This document shows positions 26,401 through 35,400 of a stretch of 64,000 nucleotides of DNA, piece after piece; within the stretch, counting starts at the first letter, position 1; each line of letters begins with the position of its first letter. The stretch comes from Ptychodera flava (Eukaryota; Hemichordata; Enteropneusta; Ptychoderidae): the NCBI RefSeq assembly GCF_041260155.1, contig NW_027248372.1, forward strand, positions 322,501 to 386,500. The letters run 5' to 3'. The position numbers were made by a program, and so were the translations under genes. The notes beneath the pieces were generated by a model, which searched no databases, was not told the origin of the DNA, and saw nothing but the letters and a program-made list of their open reading frames with translations.

Positions 26401-29400
26401 AAAAAATTAGATTTTTGATTAACGGTAAAAAAAATATAGGACAGTGAAAATTTTTCTTACTCTGAGAGCTTTAAAATGAGCCTCCACAAGTGGTTCATCA
26501 GAAAAGAATAATTGTAAAAATTTGAGTCCAAATTCCTGTCCCTGAGGTGCATTTGGGTGATTAGGCTTTGCTATAATCATAGTTAACACGGGAAATAGGC
26601 ACGTGTGAGACCAAAGCCCATAAGTGATCCATGCAGCCACACACATTTTTACACCTTATCACTCACTATATCTACCCTAGATGTAACACAATCGATGCCT
26701 GCTCCCCTTCCCTCATTCATTGTCATCTAATCTACTTGTGTCAGCCTATGAGTCATCACCCACTCACATATCTGCAGTTCAACGCCATGCTCCGGGCATT
26801 CTAGCTTCCACCACGATCAAGTGCACATCGTTAGACTCCCACCCACCCTCAACCAAATAACCCCACATTTTAACAAACTCATCATCGCTGCAGGGTAGCA
26901 GCTATTTCACAAATAAAGAGAACTCATGTTTGGACTACTGAAACTCAATAAAGTTCCATGGGTTACTGTCTTGGGCCCAAGTACATTGTAGGTGCCTGGT
27001 AGTAGGTTGCCTTATGCGCAGTTGGATCCTGTGAGGGCCCTGATGATACCGCCGCCTTATTAGGCCGCTATCTATCATGCCTCGACTACCATACCATGAC
27101 AGTACTTGCTTCCCATAGTGACATGCATGCTGCCCTCCCCTGAGGCCATTCAAATCTGCGAGTGGCCTCAGGGGAAAGGTGGTGACGACGCCGGGATCAT
27201 GAATGTGCCATGCCCCTGGATTTTGGCCGAACCTTTGTCTCCGTGTCATTTCTTTGCGTTAATTACCTTTCAATGTTAACTTTCTTACCATTTACCATAG
27301 ATCACGCTTCTGCGGTCTATGCATTTACCTAGTATCTTGAATGTTTATATATTCACACTCACTGAAACTAGTGATAGCATACTTGATACAAGCCTAGCTT
27401 CAAAACACAATTAGCATAGTCTCTTACAATGTGAGCACACAGATTGGCATAATTCATTAGGCTTGATCCACGTTCTGGCATGTATCCATGATTTCGGAAA
27501 ATATTCTCAGCTAGCTTTCGCGTGGACCATCCATGATTTTGGAAAATATACTGGCTTTTCTCAGCCCATAGTCACATGTCAGTGACAGATTGTAATGATA
27601 TATGTGTGAATATCACATTTGCTAAACTTTCTTCACAGCAGAAAAGAAAAAAGCATTTTACATTTTCACACTTTCAGATGAGTACACAAGTTTAGTAGTA
27701 TCTTCAGAGACACGTCAAGATAGCCAGGTACATGTATATTGAGATAGTGAAGTCACGTTCAACTGTGTAATTGTTTGTGTCACATCTGACAAGTTAATAC
27801 CTGAGTATTTTATGTATATAAGAATGCAGTCAGTTACAGTTGTATGATTTTTTTATGTGTCACATCTGATATGCAAGTTTATATGTGAGTACCTCTGTGT
27901 GAAGAAGAAGATAAAACCCCTATGTAGTCTCCTTTACAGTAAAATTGTTGAAGTGTTTTTCAGGGATGAACCCTGCACTGTCTATAGACAACATTACATT
28001 TATCAACTTTTTGTTGTTTTGCATGCAACTCTAACGTATCCATACTATTAAGTATCTTGAAACTTGCTAAAAGAGAAACCAACAAAGCATGTTAAGTTAC
28101 CTCCAGCTCTACCTACAGATAAAATGATTGAGGAAATCATGTCATTTTTACAGAAAATGTATTCTATTGACCAGATGATTGGTTATAAACTTGGATTGCC
28201 TGATAATATGCATGACCATTGTTTTGAGCCCTCGGCTGCAAGAGGAATTTTTACTTTGAAAAACACCTATACACAGCAAATTTGTCTCTGAATTTTTGGT
28301 TTATCTCACATATCAATAGTTTATCTATATGTAAGTTTTCTTGTAATACATGTATTTATTGATATTTCTTAAATCTGTTCTGCAATATTTCCCCAATCAC
28401 CTGTTGCAAAAATAGGATCTTTTCAATTCAGTTGTTTTTTTGCTTTACAGAGAGTGTACCTGAGTTCTGCCCCTTACAGAGTCTGGTTTGACCTCACCAG
28501 CCGTATTGAAGGTCAGGTCATTGCCCTGTTGCAGGATGACAAGAAGGGAAATATGATTGTACTCAAAATACAAGAGGTGAGTGTTAAGGGTCAAGTTTTA
28601 ACAACCTTGTCAAGTGTTTGAGGTAGTGGTATTTTTTAAAACCAAAGATAGCAATGCCCCATGTTTACAACCAACTTGTTACCAATGTATGGATGATATG
28701 GGATGATTCACAAGGAGGCACAAATGGCAATTGGGATTTTTCAGCTTGGAAGAAAAGTAGTCACATTGTAGTGATTAATGAAAATAATAACTGTAATACT
28801 GTAGGCCTATCAGGATGCTTGTGATTGTCATTCATACAATAAAGACTGGATCATTAAACTTTTCCTGTTAAGTTCATATTTCACTATCAGGAAAAGTTGG
28901 TTAAAATTAGTAATAAAAGCAAAACATGCCCCATATGGTGCATGTTAACAAAGACTTGAAGATTTGAAGGTCCCTGAAGACAGAGATACTGTTAACATTA
29001 TTTTACAGACTAAAGCTGCTATAACATACCAAACTAAGTGGGTACGCGAAAATACATATACCGGTAGTTTTGGATCAATACTGCTTTTTACTGACTTGGC
29101 AGATTGGGACGTACGTGATACTGTCTGGCAGGTAAAAGGTTAAAGATGTTTGCTCAGATAGTTTGGCCTGTGTACATGTATAATGTATTGAGTGTTGAAA
29201 TAGTTTGATTGAAGGGACATAATACAATGTACATTGAACACCAATGATTGTTTATTTATCTTCCAGAACGATGATAGAACCAGAGTGGCAGTGTACAATT
29301 TGGACAACCCATTGTTTGCCAATGCAACCACTGATACATTCTCAGAAGAGAATAAACCGTTTCCAGAATTCAAATTTCCAGAAGACTTCAGTGCCTCAGG

Positions 29401-32400
29401 ACTTTTCCTCCACCCACACTGCTATGCCCTGTATGTCCTTGGGACACAAGTAAGTTGCATATCTGCCCATTAAGTGGTTTGCTTAGATATTCGGTCTATG
29501 ACCATGCAGGTACCAGTTCACAGAAACTGCAATATGAAGTATATTGCAGGAATTGATGTTAATACAGGCTAGAGGATTCAGGTAACAGATATCATTATGA
29601 ACTGATCAAGGATATGGACAGCACCATTTGTCAAACTTTTGCTTTCTTATAGCTACGTATGACATGTTTAACTGATAACCTTGTTAATTGAAATATGATT
29701 TTTAAGTCAGAAATTTCTACTTATATCTTCATCCTCTGTCACAATACTGTGATGTTTCAGGTGTGGGTATCATCAGATGGTGGAAATCTGTTCACCAGGT
29801 TGTTGAAATTACCTGATGGAGAAACTGTGGTGAAATGGACAGCCAACCAATACCATGATACAGTGGTTTTCACAACGGATATGGGAAATATTTACTCTGG
29901 AAGTGCAGGTACGTGTGTGTTAACATTTCACGGACAAACATGAATTGTATCTCTTCATATTACATTTCACATTAGTGTGCCAGTTTTTCAGATAGTTTTG
30001 TGTTCTCAGTCCATTGAGGCAGTGTGTAAATGGTGCATGCTACTTATCAACTGCAATGAAAATTCAAATACTTCATGTTTACCTGTGATGTAGAAAAAGG
30101 TGTGGTACTCAAGTGGGCAAGAACAATTAATGGGGTAGGGGCAGTGTGTTTGAAGCACATGTACATGTATACTCTCTCTATACACATTACACATGTGTTT
30201 TCTAGCAATTATATACAAAAATGGCTTTCCTCAAGCTGTCTTCAACTCTGCTATACATGCTTAGTAGCTACAGGACATGTGCACACTTCAGTTTAGTTTC
30301 ATTTTCAAGATTTGTATCCATTCTTTTGGTTTGCATAGAAATGGCTAACAGTATGTGCTAGTGGTGAACAGTGTGCGAAATAAGTGTACAGTAGGTTGTG
30401 TTTACCATCGGTGTAGCAAGCACCCTTGAAGAACAGGGAGGCAGGATAGAACTTTGTGTACATCATGTTTGTTTTACTGCAATTGCAGGGACCCATATAC
30501 ATGTACCTCGACTCAATGCCAAGCATTTTGACAATATAGCTACCAGCTTATCTCCACACATTTTTAGAATTGTCTCCTCATCTGGATTATCGCAGGTGTC
30601 TCCAGACTGGTTTTGATCTCAATGGCCTCATCAGAAACCATACCAGGTGTTCACCTGGATTTTCAAGGAAATGTACATCTGGTCGAATGGTTGCCTTCAA
30701 CATCAAAACTTCAGGCAAGACAGATAGATATTCCAAATAGTATTCAGGTAAGTGGCCCATGTTGAAAAACGTTGAAAGATTAGACAAAGACCATTATGTT
30801 AGATAGGCAAGTGTCATATTGCAAAGTATTTTGTTTTCAAATCACATGATTCGCATGCTTATGCATAGCATTTTGAGGATGCATGCTTAAAGAAACATCT
30901 GTGTAACAAAGTTGGAGTGTTAGAAAATTACAAACAATTTCAAATGTGAAGCAAGGATATGCCAAGTTATGTTTACTCCACCCAGTATTAAAGCAGTATT
31001 TCATCAGAAACTGCTGCTTGTGTCCCAAGTCAAACATTTTGTGTATAAACTATGTTTTTGTTATAGTCTGAGTTATGATGTCAAAACGTACTGTATATCT
31101 TTCATCAGAGTTTGTACAGAATCTGTTTTCATAGTTGTACACTTTTCCCTCCCTCACTCAGCATGCATTATTTGTTCCCATTCAGAAACATGAGACATCG
31201 CAGAGCAGTTTGCTGGCAGTGCAACCATTCACTGACAAAGAAATCTATCTCTTTGAGTACAATGACAATAGCAGAAACACTTCTGTCGTCACTAGAGCCA
31301 ATTTGTGGAAGACATTAAACTTCAGGTGAGAGGCATATTAAACATCAGCAGCAAGAGAAAGCAAAAAAAGCCAAGAATTATTCCAAATAATGTACACCAG
31401 CCCTATACCCTTGCTATTTCTGGCACAGTTTGACAGTTTCTTAGATGGTGATCCTGTTTGATGCACCCTCTTATTTTTCCTGTAATTCTTACATTTCTGT
31501 AATTCTGAATAAGAATATTTAGTGTGCAAATTTCAAAGACTCCAAACACAATGATACCAGAATTCTGCAGTGTCTGAAGTCATGAACAGTGTAAAAATAC
31601 AGTTTCATATCCAATATATTTGCATTATCTCTGTGTTGTGTACTGCTGTAGTACAGGCATGTTGACTTTATGTGTTTTTTCAGTTTACATCAGAGTGTTG
31701 ACTGATTCTACATCAGTGTTTGATGGAGTATCTAATATATATATTTCAGTTCTGGTGGTAAGGTCTTGATCATAGCAGTGAAACAGTTTCCATCTCCAGA
31801 CATCTTTAGAACTTACATCAAAGGATATGTAATCTCTCCTCTGCAACATGAGTCATCAAATCTAATCATGCAGGGTCTAGGTAAGTGTGACTTTCTGTGG
31901 ATGAGGGATTTTATCTCAAGAGGAAATTAATAAATAGGACAATGAAGACTTTCACTTTCTTCGACGTACACTGTATCAGAACTAACTAGCGTGCATGTGT
32001 AGGATGAGACTGATCATGTCTGGAAGAGTTTTGCAATAGCAACTCTCTCACCAAACTTTTGAGTATCAATCTAATACACTTTGACAGGTTGCCACTGCTA
32101 GAATTTACTTGTCCACCAAGTTTAGTTCAACCTGACTGTACAGAAATGTCTGCATGATCAACAGTATGTAAAATAAGGTCAAGTACGAGGATATACTGAT
32201 AAGTGTAAGTTTATAGTTCTAGATGGTCGCAGTTTACACAGTGATTGTGGATGTCAAAATGTGGTTTAATGCTGAACTCCATCTAGAGAAAAATCATTTG
32301 TAAGGAACTGGTTCATTCTAAACAAAATGACTGAAGATTTCCATGGAAACATTATGTCAAAGTAGGCACTAGACCTCTTAAAGCAAAGTCATGCAGCTTT

Positions 32401-35400
32401 CTTATTATTGTCTTTTGATTACACTCACAGGTATAGCCCCTTTCAATAGAAATACAGTATACCTAGAAATAAATGCAACAGGTGGGTGAATTATTTTTTT
32501 CACTTTTCTATGTATCAAATTACAAACAACAGGATATTAAATAGTAGATGATTTAAAGTCATGAAGTTTTGATGAATACAGGGTTAGGAGAGAATGAAAC
32601 TGCCAAAAGATGCTGTGTTAGCACAGGATCAAAGCTGCTGTGGTTTCAAGTGACCACAAAAACTTCCCCAGGAATGTAAAGAGAATTGTTTGTGTATAAT
32701 CTAGAGACGATTATAGGCTTTAAGCCTTTGCTAATGCCAGTGTAAAGTTTACAGGATGTTGTGGTCTAGACCAGAAGGTCAAAGGCCTCTAACCTTTCAC
32801 CCCAATTTCCTTAGTAGTCTTCCAATGTCACCACATAAGTCAATGGTGTGTCAGCCAACATGTTGCTATATATGAGGTTCTTGATATCAACTATTCTGTT
32901 AGACCTCACCATAATTAGCACATTTCTCGGTGAATATATTGTTTGCAGAAGTTGGTTGGTCATCAGATGATGTCGGCAAGACCATTATATCCCCAAGGCA
33001 GCCCAGTGTGCTGTTGACAGAGTACATCAACAACACTCACATGGTTGGACAGAGTGTTACAGCCTTGAAGTCTGACTTTCAGCTTCAACCCTCTAGATGG
33101 CGCCTGTATAATCTACAGAACTGGACACTTGCTGAAGATGAATGCCAGCATATCTTGATTCCTGATAAAGTGGTGTCACAGTATCCTATGCAATACTTGG
33201 ATGTCGGAGACAACTTCACTTTCTCTGTGTCTGCAATCAGGAAAAATGGAAGTAAGTTAGGCAGAAATTTCCTCAATCATAGATTGGTAGCCTTCCTGTC
33301 AGGCTTTGCAAAGAATTTCCCACATTTCCCTATTGTGTTTCAGGTGAGTGTGAAAGTGATTGTGAGAAGAATGGAAAGCAAGAAATTGTGATTTTGATTT
33401 TACATCAATTTTATTTGCAAAATGTGGTTATTTTGGAAAGGAGAGCAGACAAATGTTACCTGAGTTACCAAACAATGAAAGATTTATTCACTTATCAAAG
33501 ACATTGTAAACTAATCACATTGTGCATGTTCTCCCATGCAAATATGAATGATTTACTTCATTTTTTGTCCACTGTGTGAAACCTCAACATGAAACATACG
33601 GTGATGGTGTTCATTGTTTATTTACTTATTCATGTTTTTTTTTATATAACAGTTTTACCAGATGCAAAACCTTGCTCTATGTCACTGTCAGCAGTCCACA
33701 CTTGGTGAAAAACTGATTCTAGATACAGTGTTGATAGGCATGGCTATCAAATGCTAACTGTCACTCTCAGACATGAGGTCTATTTTCCGGTAAGATTGTC
33801 ATCTTCTTTCCTCATGTCATTTTTTTTGGTAGTACCATTTCTAAAAATAGCACTACTAGTAGTGCAATAGTGACCAAAATCCACATGTGAAAGTATTGTC
33901 ATCTCAAATTCTTCATTGCCCTCACTTCAACTGTCAAGTAGTTTTTCAAAGTAACTCTAGAGGGCGCTATTGCCATTTCCAGTTGCTTTTAATCCCTTCA
34001 AACAAAAATACAAAGCAGAAAATAATCCCTTCAAGCCTGAAGAGTGGCATATTTGTGATATATTGGTAGCTCTCATCAGGAAGTTAATTAGGAGAATGAA
34101 AAAATAGAGTTTGCATTCTGAGGCCCTCAGTTTCATGTAGAGAGTCGTTGTTTCAGTTAATGCATAAATAAAACTATCAACCACCTGTGCTGCTTTGGTG
34201 TTCAAGATTTACAAAATGTGTGTATTAATGTATCTACACCATGCTTTTGAAATATCATCAAGTTGATCATCATTTATGAAGTTGATGGTCTAACAATGCC
34301 ATACTTGCCTTATATATACCCAAATCATTTTTGACGATACCAGTGTATAGTGCAACACCTTTGTACCTCACCGCTCTATTTCAGGGGAAGGTCAAAGTTA
34401 CCGTACATCTATGGCAGGCATCACTGAAATGCCCAAAGACATCCTACACTGTAACAATACTGTGTTCATGCCCTCCTGGTAAGAGACTGCGATATGAGTA
34501 TCCCTATGTCATCTCTATGGAAGACTATTTGCATGGCAATCCTAAAGATGATACATTCAGAAAAAGACCTTTGCTGTTTGACTTGGAGGTTAGTGTTGTA
34601 CTATTGCTCTGCCTTTCTCTGTCTCCGGCTGCCCTCTGTCTGTCTGTGTCTCTGTCTGACTGTCTATCTGTCTGCTTCTGTCTCTCCCTCTCTAGTCAGT
34701 AATTGTATCACTATCACCCTCTGTCTTATTTCTTATTCACTTTTAAGTCAGCGTAAGGCTATGGAAATACTGTGGGTGTATAGAAGTCGCTGATGACCAA
34801 ATTATGCAGAATTATTCAGAAACACTTTGTTCATGTTCTGTAAAACTCAATCACACTTTAGAAGTTGAGAGTTCACATACTTTGCATATAAGTTCTAAGT
34901 GAAATATTTGTAAAGTATACAAAATATTTTTTGAATTTTTAATTGATTGATTGGTAAGTTTGCATATATAATGTACCATGCACAGGTTAGAAAGTCAATG
35001 TTACACCTGTCATTATCTTTGTTATTATGGCAGATCAGGAATTTACTTTCCTTTGTCAAGTTCATTGCACATAACCAATGAATTCTCTTCTTATCAAGGT
35101 CAACTATCGGCCACCATCCAAATATGGCATTGCAATCCCTATGAGTCCTCATGTGTACAATGTAGATCCAAGCAAGCCAATACCAAGAAACATGTTCCAG
35201 GTATCTCAGGTAAGATCATCTCCATCCTGTCTTATCAAATGCTGACTTACATTTTATACCTCTTTCTCGATCCCCTTTCCTTTATTTAACCCTTTCACCC
35301 AATTCCCTATGTATAGGTCCAGTCACCCAATTGAAACCATGGTGTTACAAATTTCTGTGGATAGAGGATTAAATGATGTTATGATTTTCAGTGTATATGA

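Noticed and set aside
26935-27249. 104-codon minus-strand frame in CATSPERB intron 9
   Set aside because: Arg/His-rich without domain; reported only as part of an unexplained GC-richer block.
30489-30595. Possible CATSPERB exon starting at 30489
   Set aside because: An AG acceptor exists, but the frame runs into a stop; starting at 30596 continues the family alignment without a break, so no frameshift is needed here.
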